From Bacteroidota bacterium (GTDB taxonomy: Bacteria > Bacteroidota > Bacteroidia > Flavobacteriales_D > Sanyastnellaceae), in contig JAQBTQ010000003.1 of NCBI GenBank assembly GCA_027624855.1, positions 97,899 to 161,898 on the forward strand: 64,000 nt of DNA. Direction: 5' to 3'. The notes under the pieces are model-generated. The model worked only from the letters and a program-made list of their open reading frames with translations. It had not been told where the DNA came from and did not search any database. Every line of letters starts with the position of its first letter. Positions within the stretch are counted from its first letter, which is position 1. Shown here piece by piece: positions 1-8,519 of this stretch. The position numbers and the translations under genes are program-made.

Positions 1-922
1 ATACCTGGTCTTTCTCGGATAACCGGTAATTGACTTTTGCATTGAGGTCATAGAAATAATATCCCGTACCCTCAAAAGCCGAGCCTTTCAATGCGGGCCT
101 GGTAAGGACGTCGATGTAGGTGCGACGGCCAGAAAGAATGAGGCTGCTTTTATCTTCAACGAGCGGTCCTTCGATGGTCAAACGGGAACTGATTAGCCCC
201 AATCCACCAGAGGTTGTCCATTTTTTTGAATTTCCTTCTTTCAAAGCGATGTTCAGTACAGACGAAACACGACCTCCATATTCTGCGGGCATAGCTCCTT
301 TGATCAAATCGATGTGCTTAATGGCATCCGCATTGAACACGCTGAAAAAACCGAATAGATGAGACGCATTGTAGATGGTGGCGTCATCGAGCAAGATCAA
401 ATTTTGATCGGGCCCTCCTCCTCGAACGTAAAAGCCTGAGTTTCCTTCACCTGCGCTGGATACGCCCGGTAAAAACTGCAAAACTTTCAACACATCCACT
501 TCACCTAACAGTGCGGGGAGCGCCTTGATTTGTTCAACCTCCACTGATTCGCGACCCAAGTCGGTACCCTTGGTGTGTTCTGAGCGGTTTCCGATGACGG
601 TCACCTCATCAAATTCTACAACGGCTGGCTCAAGTTGCACGTTCAAGGTCAGGGATTTTGTCAGGTCACAAGAGATGGTTTGCGTTTTGTATCCAATGAA
701 ACTGAATGAAATTTCATGTTGTTTCGCTGGAAGTGTCAAGCTGTAAAAGCCATAGAGATTGGATGAGGTACCGCGGTTGCCACCTTTTGGGATAATTGTC
801 GCACCGATTATGGTCTCTCCGGAGCCTGCGTCGGTAATCGTTCCACTAACGGTACGTTGAGCCCAAACGCCATCGGCTATGAACCCAAACAAAAAGATCA
901 ATACGTATCGGTAAAATTTCAC
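1..922 (-). CDS. TonB-dependent outer-membrane receptor, N-terminal 307 residues (gene continues beyond the left edge)
   Basis: Reading leftwards from GTG 922, the frame stays open to the window edge (307 codons). It begins with a signal peptide ending VWAQ (residue 22). A carboxypeptidase-regulatory-like beta-sandwich follows (about 23-105), with the typical start TVSGTITDAGSGETIIGAT. A TonB plug domain comes next (about 130-230), with GFYVRGGGPDQNLILLDD and EYGGRVSSVLNI. The barrel starts near residue 240 and is cut by the window edge. This order is that of the SusC-like/ferric-siderophore receptor families of Bacteroidota, which import large ligands across the outer membrane using TonB energy. 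The substrate cannot be told from this part. No in-frame ATG lies near the signal peptide, so GTG 922 is the best start. Confidence 0.9.
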   Translation of the reverse strand, partial: MKFYRYVLIFLFGFIADGVWAQRTVSGTITDAGSGETIIGATIIPKGGNRGTSSNLYGFYSLTLPAKQHEISFSFIGYKTQTISCDLTKSLTLNVQLEPAVVEFDEVTVIGNRSEHTKGTDLGRESVEVEQIKALPALLGEVDVLKVLQFLPGVSSAGEGNSGFYVRGGGPDQNLILLDDATIYNASHLFGFFSVFNADAIKHIDLIKGAMPAEYGGRVSSVLNIALKEGNSKKWTTSGGLGLISSRLTIEGPLVEDKSSLILSGRRTYIDVLTRPALKGSAFEGTGYYFYDLNAKVNYRLSEKDQV

Positions 923-926
923 GCGG

Positions 927-934
927 CAAAAGTA
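927..934 (-). promoter_or_regulatory. Possible -7 box (TACTTTTG) of the TonB receptor gene
   Basis: On the minus strand TACTTTTG matches the Bacteroidota -7 consensus TAnnTTTG. It ends only 4 bases before GTG 922, so a start about 7 bases downstream of the box would give an essentially leaderless transcript. No clear -33 TTTG lies at the usual 19-21 base spacing, which lowers confidence. Confidence 0.3.
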
Positions 935-995
935 TTCACAACTTGAAGGTGTTATGGATTAACAACTGGATTTAGCAATTGTTGGACATTACCTT

Positions 996-2645
996 GTGGG
1001 CGTGAAAAAGCGCTCCTTCAATGCTGTTTTTTGTGCGGTGATCGCTTGGCTGTTTTGCGGCGGCTGTGGCGACTCAATTGAATCAGATGAGAGCGTTTTT
1101 CGGTACAACGAGAGTGCCAATCTCAATTCGCTCGACCCAGCTTTTGCTCGGTCCCTCGAGCCCATGTGGGTTGTGGATCAACTTTTTGACGGATTGGTGG
1201 AGCTGGATGCGGAGCTTCAGATCCGTCCCGTTGTGGCGAGGGAGTATTTCATTTCAGATTCCGGGCGCACCTGGACATTCATTTTGCGCGATGATGTTTA
1301 TTTCAGCCCTGCTCCTGGAGTGAGCGGATTGGAATCTGGACGACGCGTCGTTGCACAAGATGTGATTTACAGTTTAAATCGTCTTCGCGATCCTGCTGTG
1401 GCCTCTTCAGGTAAGTGGATTTTGGATCCGTTGAATTCAGAAGCGGCCGGCGGTGGCATCAGTGCCATAGGCAGCGACACCATTCGATTTGAGTTAACAG
1501 AACCGTTTCCTCCCTTCTTAGGGCTATTGGCTACAGCATATGCCAACATTGTTCCAAAGGAAGCCGTTCAGCATTACGGTGAGGAATTTCGAAGAAACCC
1601 TATAGGATCGGGCCCTTTTCAGTTGGCATGGTGGATGGAGGATGTTGCCTGTGTTTTGCATGCTAATCCTTTGTACTGGGAGTTTGACGATGCTGGAAAG
1701 CGTTTGCCCTACCTCGAAGCAGTTCATATCAGCTTTGTATCGGACATGGGAGCGGAGTTCCAAGGGTTGCTGCAAGGTCGCTACGATTTTGTGAGTGGAT
1801 TTCATGCATCATACATGAATGAGGTGTTGGATGAATCAGGTGAATTGCGCGAGAAATTTCAATCCCAATTGCGCCTCGAGACGACGCCATTCTTGAAGAC
1901 CGACTACATCGGATTCATGGTAGAGAATCAAGAAGGTAAATGGCTTCCTTGGCAGGATAAGGCGGTGAGGCAGGCTCTATCCTTGGCCGTCGATCGTGAG
2001 GGAATTTCGATGCAATTAAGAAGGGGAACAGTCGTGCCAACTTCAAACTTTGTTCCACCTGCATTATTGCGAAAAACGAACCACTCCGCGGTTCCAATGA
2101 ATCAAGCCAAAGCGAAGCAAATACTGGACTCCGTTCAAATCATTCACCCTTTGCCATGGCCTGAATTGGTGGTGTCGACTACTTCCGATTACACGGATTT
2201 GTGCGCGGCTTTGCAATATCAATGGCAAGCCTTGGGCCTCGACGTTGCCATTGATGTCATTTCTCCTTCAACTCATCGAGAGCGAGTCGCTCAAGGGCAA
2301 GCGATTGCTTTCAGGAAATCTTGGCTGGCAGATTATCCTGATGCGGAGAACTTCTTGGCGGTTTTTCATTCTCAAAATTTTGCGCCTGAGGGTCCGAATT
2401 ACAGCCATTATTCAAATTCGAATTTTGACCTCACCCTAGATTCCGCATCCATAGAAATGAATGATTCAATTCGAATGGTTCATTATAAAAAGTTGGATAA
2501 GCTGATTGCATCGGATCTTCCAATCATTCCGTTGTTTCATGATCGAGTTACTCATTTTGTACGGCAAGGGGTCGAAGGATGGGAAATCAATGCGATTAAT
2601 CGATTGGATTTGAGGCGCGTAAAAAAAAGCAGTCCGGCCAATTGA
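996..2645 (+). CDS. ABC transporter periplasmic peptide-binding lipoprotein (family 5, OppA/DppA-like)
   Basis: A 549-residue protein with the length and motifs of extracellular solute-binding family 5. The N-terminus has a short basic hydrophobic signal ending in Gly-Gly-Cys (Cys24), consistent with lipid attachment. The mature part begins with the family's hallmark NLNSLDPAFARS. It continues with the GSGPFQL segment (about 205), the AVRQALSLAVDRE block (about 325) and the DYPDAENFLAVFHS segment. Family members bind oligopeptides, dipeptides or nickel and pass them to an inner-membrane ABC permease. No permease or ATPase gene is adjacent, so the partner must be encoded elsewhere. The start is GTG at 996 or GTG at 1002; the second gives the cleaner Met-Lys-Lys-Arg signal. 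Confidence 0.85.
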   Translation: MGVKKRSFNAVFCAVIAWLFCGGCGDSIESDESVFRYNESANLNSLDPAFARSLEPMWVVDQLFDGLVELDAELQIRPVVAREYFISDSGRTWTFILRDDVYFSPAPGVSGLESGRRVVAQDVIYSLNRLRDPAVASSGKWILDPLNSEAAGGGISAIGSDTIRFELTEPFPPFLGLLATAYANIVPKEAVQHYGEEFRRNPIGSGPFQLAWWMEDVACVLHANPLYWEFDDAGKRLPYLEAVHISFVSDMGAEFQGLLQGRYDFVSGFHASYMNEVLDESGELREKFQSQLRLETTPFLKTDYIGFMVENQEGKWLPWQDKAVRQALSLAVDREGISMQLRRGTVVPTSNFVPPALLRKTNHSAVPMNQAKAKQILDSVQIIHPLPWPELVVSTTSDYTDLCAALQYQWQALGLDVAIDVISPSTHRERVAQGQAIAFRKSWLADYPDAENFLAVFHSQNFAPEGPNYSHYSNSNFDLTLDSASIEMNDSIRMVHYKKLDKLIASDLPIIPLFHDRVTHFVRQGVEGWEINAINRLDLRRVKKSSPAN

Positions 2646-2652
2646 GTTTTCA

Positions 2653-2692
2653 GCGAAGCGGTTAGCGGATGAACCCTTAACTTGTGCTTCGC
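2653..2692 (+). other. Nested stem-loop between the peptide-binding and ACMSD genes
   Basis: GCGAAGC (2653-2659) pairs perfectly with GCTTCGC (2686-2692). Inside it, GGTT (2660-2663) can pair with AACC (2672-2675). The element begins 8 bases after one stop codon and ends 15 bases before the ACMSD start. No T tract follows, so it is not a classical terminator. Confidence 0.35.
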
Positions 2693-2707
2693 GAATCAAT
2701 GAATTCA

Positions 2708-3745
2708 ATGCTCAAAATTGACTGTCATACTCACATACTTCCCAGGAAGATGCCACGTTGGTCGGAGCGTTTCGGAGGTGGGGACTACATTTATTTGGAA
2801 GAGAGCACTCGCGAGGGATACGCCCGAATGATGCAGGGAGATTTGTTTTTTCGCGAAATCGCAGAAAATTGTTGGGATTCGGAAGTTCGTAAGGCAGAAT
2901 ATCGAGCGTTTGGAGTCCAGGTCCAAGTGGTGTGTACCATTCCAGTCATGTTTAATTACCATGCGCCACTTTCCCACGCTGAAGACATTGCGCGATTTCT
3001 CAATGATCACATTGCTGAATTGGTCAAAAATGACCCGAAACACTATGCCGGATTGGCAACGGTTCCTCTTCAAGATACCGACCATGCCATCATTGAATTG
3101 GAACGAGCCAAAGAAATTGGGCATCTCGGGGTTCAAATTGGTTCGAATATCAATGGCCTAAACTTGTCTGACGATCGATTTTTTCCATTTTTTGAAGCTT
3201 GTCAATCATTGGATATGGCTGTGATGATTCACCCATGGGACATGATGGGCAAGGAGCAAATGGAGAAATATTGGTTGCCATGGTTGGTGGGCATGCCCGC
3301 GGAAACGGCTAGAGCAGCGAGTTCACTCATATTTGGAGGGGTTCTGGAACGATTGCCACAATTACGGGTGATGCTCAGCCATGCTGGAGGTTCATTTTTG
3401 CCAACGTTGGGTCGCTTTGAGCATGGATTCAATTGCCGACCGGATTTGGTGGCCATCGATAATGAAGTGAATCCGAGGGATTACTTAGGAAGGTTTTGGA
3501 TTGACAGTATAACGCATGATGCGGATTTACTGCGATACGTGATGAAATTGCAGGGGTCCGAACGCATTTGTATGGGATCGGATTACCCTTTTCCATTGGG
3601 TGATTTGGAATTGGGGTCCTACATGTTGGAAATGGGGCTTTCAGAAATGGAACTGGCGAATTTATTTTCCGGTGCGGCATTGTCTTGGTTGGGCGTTGGA
3701 CCAGAATACTTCATGCAGGATTCCCAAAGCAACCATCTCTTTTGA
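2708..3745 (+). CDS. 2-amino-3-carboxymuconate-6-semialdehyde decarboxylase (ACMSD)
   Basis: An amidohydrolase of 345 residues that follows ACMSD across its whole length. ACMSD removes a carboxyl group from the ring-opened product of 3-hydroxyanthranilate, diverting the kynurenine route away from quinolinate/NAD and towards 2-aminomuconate. Zinc ligands are seen at His7 and His9 (DCHTHI), His175 (HPWDM) and Asp292 (GSDYPFPLGD), with the conserved KYWLPWLVGMPAET block near 190. These positions match the known ligands of the human enzyme shifted by one. ATG 2708 is chosen because family members begin Met-Lys-Ile-Asp; GTG 2684 and ATG 2699 are in frame upstream. No other kynurenine-pathway gene is visible here. 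Confidence 0.88.
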   Translation: MLKIDCHTHILPRKMPRWSERFGGGDYIYLEESTREGYARMMQGDLFFREIAENCWDSEVRKAEYRAFGVQVQVVCTIPVMFNYHAPLSHAEDIARFLNDHIAELVKNDPKHYAGLATVPLQDTDHAIIELERAKEIGHLGVQIGSNINGLNLSDDRFFPFFEACQSLDMAVMIHPWDMMGKEQMEKYWLPWLVGMPAETARAASSLIFGGVLERLPQLRVMLSHAGGSFLPTLGRFEHGFNCRPDLVAIDNEVNPRDYLGRFWIDSITHDADLLRYVMKLQGSERICMGSDYPFPLGDLELGSYMLEMGLSEMELANLFSGAALSWLGVGPEYFMQDSQSNHLF

Positions 3746-3778
3746 TCGATCGTTTCAATAGAAGCTGATTAACACGCT

Positions 3779-4336
3779 ATGGACGCGGCAGACATCGAAA
3801 TCATTGAGCTATGTAAAAAAGGTGATCCAAACGCTCAACGTAAAATTTATGCGCGCTATAGCCCATTGATGTTTGCGGTTGCACTTCGTTACACAAATGC
3901 TCGACCCGATGCAGAGGATGTACTTCAGGAGTCGTGGATCAAGGTTTTTCGTCACATAAAATCTTTCAGTGAGCATAATAGCTTCGAAGGATGGCTTCGC
4001 CGAATAGTGGTAAATACGGCGATCACCCATTATAGAAGAAATCAAAAGCATCAATTTCAATTGGAGATTTCGGAGGTCCATGCAACCCCCAATGATTTTG
4101 AAGCGTTTAAAGATTTAGATTTTACAAAGGAAGAATTGGCGCAGGCCATAGAACGGCTGCCAAAAGGATATGGAATGGTTTTCAAGATGTACGTGATTGA
4201 CGGATTCAAGCACAAGGAAATTGCAGAACAATTGGGGATTGATTTAAATACCTCAAAAAGCCAATTGAGTCGTGCAAGGAAGTATTTGCAAGACGTCTTG
4301 GAAAGTATGTCGCGAAGGGCTAACGAAGAACATTGA
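3779..4336 (+). CDS. RNA polymerase ECF-type sigma factor
   Basis: A 185-residue sigma-70 family protein with only regions 2 and 4. Region 2 (about 25-92) contains DAEDVLQESWIKVFRHI and EGWLRRIVVNTAI, which bind core polymerase and the -10 element. Region 4 (about 125-178) has the helix-turn-helix KHKEIAEQLGIDLNTSKSQL followed by SRARKYL for -35 recognition. It heads a tight run with a single-span membrane protein, an envelope protein and a T9SS cargo gene. This layout is that of an ECF sigma/anti-sigma operon with envelope targets. The inducing signal is unknown. Confidence 0.9.
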   Translation: MDAADIEIIELCKKGDPNAQRKIYARYSPLMFAVALRYTNARPDAEDVLQESWIKVFRHIKSFSEHNSFEGWLRRIVVNTAITHYRRNQKHQFQLEISEVHATPNDFEAFKDLDFTKEELAQAIERLPKGYGMVFKMYVIDGFKHKEIAEQLGIDLNTSKSQLSRARKYLQDVLESMSRRANEEH

Positions 4337-4353
4337 GAAGAACATTGAAAAAC

Positions 4354-4926
4354 ATGAAGCAAGAGGAATTCGATCAGTTGATTCAAGCGCAGTTTGCCAA
4401 TGATGTGGTTAACCCGCCAGCACATGTTGAAGAAGCGGTATTCCATACCCTTTCGGTATCCACTCGGAAAACAAAGTATTTCGGTTGGTTCATTTCATTG
4501 GTCGTGGTAGGTTTTACTTCACTCGCTGCATGGCAATTGGTAAATCACCCTGAGCCCGATGATGCCACGAACCCTTCCAACGCCGTTCCAGTTTTGTTGG
4601 ATAACACGGCGAGCGTCCCGATTGAAGGGGAGCTGAAAGGTCAGTCAAATGAAGATGCGTCCCTTGGTTTGAATGAGAGATCAAACGAGGCAATGGATGA
4701 AACGGAATTTATTCTGGCGGTACCTCAAAGTACATCGAAAGAAGATCCTTCAGCGTTGACCGAAGGTGTTCAAGGGCGAATATTGGCGACAGAATCAACA
4801 TTAGAAACAATTTCTTCACGCCCGGTTGAAGCCATTGAGTCGAATGAATTGAAGAATGAACCTGAGCTGGAAAAGGAGCACGAAGAGACTTGGACGTTGC
4901 CAGCAAAAGTCAAGGTCAAGCACTGA
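4354..4926 (+). CDS. Single-span membrane protein, probable anti-sigma factor
   Basis: A 190-residue protein with a short cytoplasmic N-terminus (MKQEEFDQLIQAQFAND...), one membrane span (about residues 43-63, with WFISLVVVGFTSLAAW) and an acidic, low-complexity periplasmic tail rich in Glu, Ser and Thr. No conserved anti-sigma domain is recognised. The call rests on topology and on its position directly after an ECF sigma gene. A TTG at 4333 would overlap the sigma stop codon, but ATG 4354 gives the more natural N-terminus. The tail ends with a basic KVKVKH. It could instead be a structural envelope protein. Confidence 0.55.
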   Translation: MKQEEFDQLIQAQFANDVVNPPAHVEEAVFHTLSVSTRKTKYFGWFISLVVVGFTSLAAWQLVNHPEPDDATNPSNAVPVLLDNTASVPIEGELKGQSNEDASLGLNERSNEAMDETEFILAVPQSTSKEDPSALTEGVQGRILATESTLETISSRPVEAIESNELKNEPELEKEHEETWTLPAKVKVKH

Positions 4927-4936
4927 AATCAAAGGC

Positions 4937-5806
4937 ATGAGTCGGACGTTATCGATTCTTGCGTTTTTGGGAGCTTGGTTTTTTGCTGCGAATTCGGTGT
5001 TGGCGGCGGATTCGGAATGGCAGATTACCAATGAATGGGACCGCAAGGATTCTATTATTGTAGATGGCAAAGTCATTCAAGTCCAAGCGGCAGTAAGCTT
5101 TGATTCTCTTTCAAGAGCCCCCCGCACAACCAACAACTTCAGTGTTGCGACTGCATTTGAATTGAATCAAGCGGTCGGAATGGGTGGAAGAGGCGAAGAT
5201 GATGAATGGAGGAAATGGACAGGTGAGTTCGATCGAGCCTGGACGATGCAAGTTTCTTTCTCGCCGTCCAAGTCAAATCTTAATCGATATGACGGAACGG
5301 TCCGGTGGTCGCCGTCAATTGCATTTGGAGTGAACCGATGGTCGATTCAACATGTCAATCTCGAGAATTTGCCAGATTCACTCATTGGTTTCATCCCAAA
5401 TTCGAGTTTGTCTCCCTTACAAGGCGTCATTTATGAGCGATTTCCAATCGGAGTAGAGACTGACACCTTGACCATACCTGTTGAACGAAACGATTCTTTC
5501 ATTCCACATGTTATGTTAGGCTTAAGCATGCAATCCAACTCATGGAATGGGACACTATCCATTGGATTTATGAGGATTTCTGCACATACCGAGAGGATAT
5601 TACTACGCGCTCCTTCATTGACTGAGGAACCCTTCGTTTTTGGTGACGATGTCGATGGTATGTGGAGGCCTAGGATGGAGTTCGTTTTAGGATATCAATT
5701 TGCTCAATCACCTTGGAGCGTGAGATTCAGTGCCCAGAAGATTCTCGGTTATCAGCAGGATCAGTGGATTGGTGTGGGACTCCGATATGAATTTGTTGGG
5801 CCATGA
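4937..5806 (+). CDS. Secreted envelope protein, probably an outer-membrane beta-barrel, family unknown
   Basis: A 289-residue protein starting at ATG 4937, 10 bases after the preceding stop. An open frame extends upstream but lacks a signal. The first 23 residues form a clear signal peptide (FLGAWFFAANSVLA / ADS). The rest alternates polar and aromatic residues in the way of beta strands (AWTMQVSFSP, TVRWSPSIAFGV, PWSVRFSAQKILGY) and ends VGLRYEFVGP, a strand-like end common in barrels. No family is recognised. It lies in the ECF-sigma operon, and its stop overlaps the open frame of the next gene, which suggests co-transcription. Confidence 0.6.
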   Translation: MSRTLSILAFLGAWFFAANSVLAADSEWQITNEWDRKDSIIVDGKVIQVQAAVSFDSLSRAPRTTNNFSVATAFELNQAVGMGGRGEDDEWRKWTGEFDRAWTMQVSFSPSKSNLNRYDGTVRWSPSIAFGVNRWSIQHVNLENLPDSLIGFIPNSSLSPLQGVIYERFPIGVETDTLTIPVERNDSFIPHVMLGLSMQSNSWNGTLSIGFMRISAHTERILLRAPSLTEEPFVFGDDVDGMWRPRMEFVLGYQFAQSPWSVRFSAQKILGYQQDQWIGVGLRYEFVGP

Positions 5807-5865
5807 ATCAAGTTGACTGGAAAAGAATCTCATTCGTTGTGAAATGCGTATCTTGTCCTTCACCT

Positions 5866-6924
5866 ATGAAGTGTCCATTCATAATAATCGCATCCTTTTG
5901 TTTGATCCTTTCGGCTGCAGCGGGTTTGAATAAACTGCATGGTCAAATGATTGTCAATGGTGGATTTGAATCCTTGGTGTCATTACCAACGACGACTGGA
6001 CAATGGTTTTTAGCTTCTGGATGGACTTCAACGGGAAGTTCTGAAAATGACCCCGATGTCTACCATGTCCAAGGCAACGGTGGAGGGGATTTACCAGAAA
6101 CTCCGGTAGCCATTGTTTCGCCATACCAGGGGATGGCCATTGCAGGTTTCATGGCTTCTGGAACGCCAGGGACCAATCGAAGAGAATACATTACGGGAAC
6201 TTTTTCGGTCCCATTGAATCCAGGGGCAACCTATCGTATGACGTTTCGAATGACCAATGGTGAGTTGACTCCTTTTTCCAATGGAGGACTTGGTATTGGT
6301 GGATTGGGTATGCATTTTTCAATGGGGCCGTTGCAACAAATTGCCTCTTCACCGATTACAGTCGAACCAAATTTTGAATTGACCCCCGTTTTTTTCAGTC
6401 GAAATTGGGAAACAATTTCTTTCTCATTTGTTGCAGATGCTGCTTGGACCCATTTCACTTGGGGAGCATTTGGTTATGATGGGGAGCACACCATTACAGT
6501 TGAGGAGGGAAATGCACCCACCATGGCTTACTGTTTCGTTGATGATTTTACCGTAGTGCTTGATGATGGCGCAATTACACACGACGAGATAACAGATAAA
6601 GGGCCAACGGTAAAGCCGTCGGTCGAAATGGTGAATCTTGAAACGGAGCCTTCTTGGTTCGTTCCAAACGCATTTACGCCAAACGGTGATGGAGAAAACG
6701 ATTCATTCCGGCCTGTTTGGAACAACATGAGCCTTGAACGATTTGAAGTCTTTTCAAGGTGGGGAGAATTGGTGTATTCAATGGATGAAGGAGAAGCGGG
6801 CTGGAACGGAAAGACCCAAAAAGGAAAAGAGGCTGAACCCGGCATGTACATCTGGCAAATGGAGTTGATTGAAGACTCTGGCAAAAAGGTATCCGAATCG
6901 GGTGCAATTGTCTTGATTCGCTGA
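5866..6924 (+). CDS. Secreted protein with T9SS type B (gliding motility-associated) C-terminal domain
   Basis: A 352-residue protein beginning with a signal peptide at ATG 5866 (MKCPFIIIASFCLILS...GLNKLHGQ). The body starts IVNGGFESL and has the features of a lectin/carbohydrate-binding-like beta sandwich (about 28-235). The last 90 residues form the type B sorting domain: VPNAFTPNGDGENDSF, then FEVFSRWGELVYS, GWNGKTQKG and PGMYIWQMEL. That domain directs export through the type IX system and surface attachment. It is the last gene of the ECF-sigma run and may be one of the regulated surface products. An alternative start at 5803 overlaps the previous gene but places the signal peptide inside the protein. 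Confidence 0.85.
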   Translation: MKCPFIIIASFCLILSAAAGLNKLHGQMIVNGGFESLVSLPTTTGQWFLASGWTSTGSSENDPDVYHVQGNGGGDLPETPVAIVSPYQGMAIAGFMASGTPGTNRREYITGTFSVPLNPGATYRMTFRMTNGELTPFSNGGLGIGGLGMHFSMGPLQQIASSPITVEPNFELTPVFFSRNWETISFSFVADAAWTHFTWGAFGYDGEHTITVEEGNAPTMAYCFVDDFTVVLDDGAITHDEITDKGPTVKPSVEMVNLETEPSWFVPNAFTPNGDGENDSFRPVWNNMSLERFEVFSRWGELVYSMDEGEAGWNGKTQKGKEAEPGMYIWQMELIEDSGKKVSESGAIVLIR

Positions 6925-6942
6925 AAATCGGTGAATTGCTCA

Positions 6943-8478
6943 ATGATTCAGACTTATACTCACGCAAATTTATTGGCCCCAAAGTCTCCAGCGCGCGATT
7001 GGTGCATTGACCCTTCGAGCTGTGATCAATTTTGGAAGCCGTTCGGCAATGCTGAAGGATTGGAACTGGTTGCTAAGTCCAGGACCATAGACTTGAATCT
7101 GAGAGAAGTGGTCGGAGAGGTCATTCGCAAACAATACATCCAATGCGGCATCCCCATTCCTGATGGCTTGAAAGAATTCCAATCAGGCGCGCAAGTCGTG
7201 TGTGCAGGGCATCAACTGGTGGTTGGAGGTGGTGCGGCATTTTTCCATTACAAAATGCTCTCGGCATTGCGATGGAGTCGGCATCTACGTTCTAGTGGTA
7301 TTCCGGCAATTACGGTGTTTTGGATGGCTTCTGAAGACCATGATTTCGAGGAGATTTCAAAGGTGATTGGTCGGTCGAGCCCAGAAAATTCCATCTTTGA
7401 ATGGCGCCCTCAATCTAGAATCGATGAAAGCCCAGTCGGTCGATTGCAATGGGATGAAACTACCGAGAAATCGTGGCAATCGTGGTGTCACGAGCTTGGG
7501 ATAAGATCCGGTCGAAAAGCTGAAAACATGGAGTTGCGTGAGCGAATGCGCCATTGGCTTCTTGACTATTTTCCGGATGAGGATTTTCTGGTGGTGGATG
7601 GAGATGACGCTGAACTAAAGGCATGCGCGCAATTTTTGTGGGATGCTGAATGGAAAGGGGAAGGGATTGAAAATGCTTTACGCGCCGTTTCCCAAGATTT
7701 TATTTCTAGGTGGAACCAAGCACCGTTGGTTCCTCGATCGAATAATTTGTTTGTCCTGTCAGATCAAGGGCAACGGGTTAGAGCAGATCGATGGGAATTA
7801 AAGCATTCAGCGGAAGCCTGGAAACAATTGAAGCCTGCCCAGAATAGCCCCAATGCTGCATTGCGTCCATTGTATCAAGAATACCTTTTGCAAAGTGCAG
7901 GGTTTGTTGGAGGACCATCGGAAATCGGATATTGGCTCTTGCTCGGAAAAGCGTTTGCCTTTCATGGAATTCAAATGCCCTCATTGATTCTGAGAGACGG
8001 TGGAATTGTTTTGGATGAAGCATCCAGGGTCCTTGCCAGTAGCTTGGAATGGAATCCAGAGCTCGGATGGTGGACTGGAGAGGAGGCGGTGAGGCGATGG
8101 ATTGATCAGCGAATGCAAAAGACGCCTGAAATAGAAAATTCAATTTCGAATTTATCGGAGGCGTTGATTCGATATGCCTCAAATCTATCCGGCGATGCGA
8201 TTCCAACCACTCGTGCTGGGCTTGCTAGAATGGAAAAGGAATACGCCAGGATTCAAAAGAAGTGGCGGAAAATATTCAAGCAGACTCACGCTTCGGAATG
8301 CGATGCCATTGAAAAATTGTTTGAAGAGGTCATCCGAGTTCAAGGGCAACCACAAGAGCGTGTGTTTCATGTGGGTTCGTTGATTGAAAAAGATGGAGGA
8401 TGGGAACTTTTTCGAACGCGGTGGTTTGAATCGCTCAAAGATTGTTCTGAATCGCAGTTTGTGGTCTTTCATTCTTGA
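6943..8478 (+). CDS. bshC: Bacillithiol biosynthesis cysteine-adding enzyme BshC
   Basis: A 511-residue protein matching BshC, the putative ligase that joins cysteine to glucosaminyl-malate in the last step of bacillithiol synthesis. Diagnostic motifs are CAGHQLVVGGGAAFFHYK (about 85-105), FWMASEDHDFEEI (about 130) and the later GGPSEIGYWL segment. The C-terminal third is helical, as in the coiled-coil region of the family. ATG 6943 is preferred over GTG 6931. It starts 18 bases after the T9SS cargo gene, so read-through is possible. The ytxJ gene at 25.6 kb belongs to the same thiol system. Confidence 0.9.
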   Translation: MIQTYTHANLLAPKSPARDWCIDPSSCDQFWKPFGNAEGLELVAKSRTIDLNLREVVGEVIRKQYIQCGIPIPDGLKEFQSGAQVVCAGHQLVVGGGAAFFHYKMLSALRWSRHLRSSGIPAITVFWMASEDHDFEEISKVIGRSSPENSIFEWRPQSRIDESPVGRLQWDETTEKSWQSWCHELGIRSGRKAENMELRERMRHWLLDYFPDEDFLVVDGDDAELKACAQFLWDAEWKGEGIENALRAVSQDFISRWNQAPLVPRSNNLFVLSDQGQRVRADRWELKHSAEAWKQLKPAQNSPNAALRPLYQEYLLQSAGFVGGPSEIGYWLLLGKAFAFHGIQMPSLILRDGGIVLDEASRVLASSLEWNPELGWWTGEEAVRRWIDQRMQKTPEIENSISNLSEALIRYASNLSGDAIPTTRAGLARMEKEYARIQKKWRKIFKQTHASECDAIEKLFEEVIRVQGQPQERVFHVGSLIEKDGGWELFRTRWFESLKDCSESQFVVFHS

Positions 8479-8519
8479 TCTTTTCGATTGCCCACCTCAT
8501 CGTTGCCACGTATTTTTGG

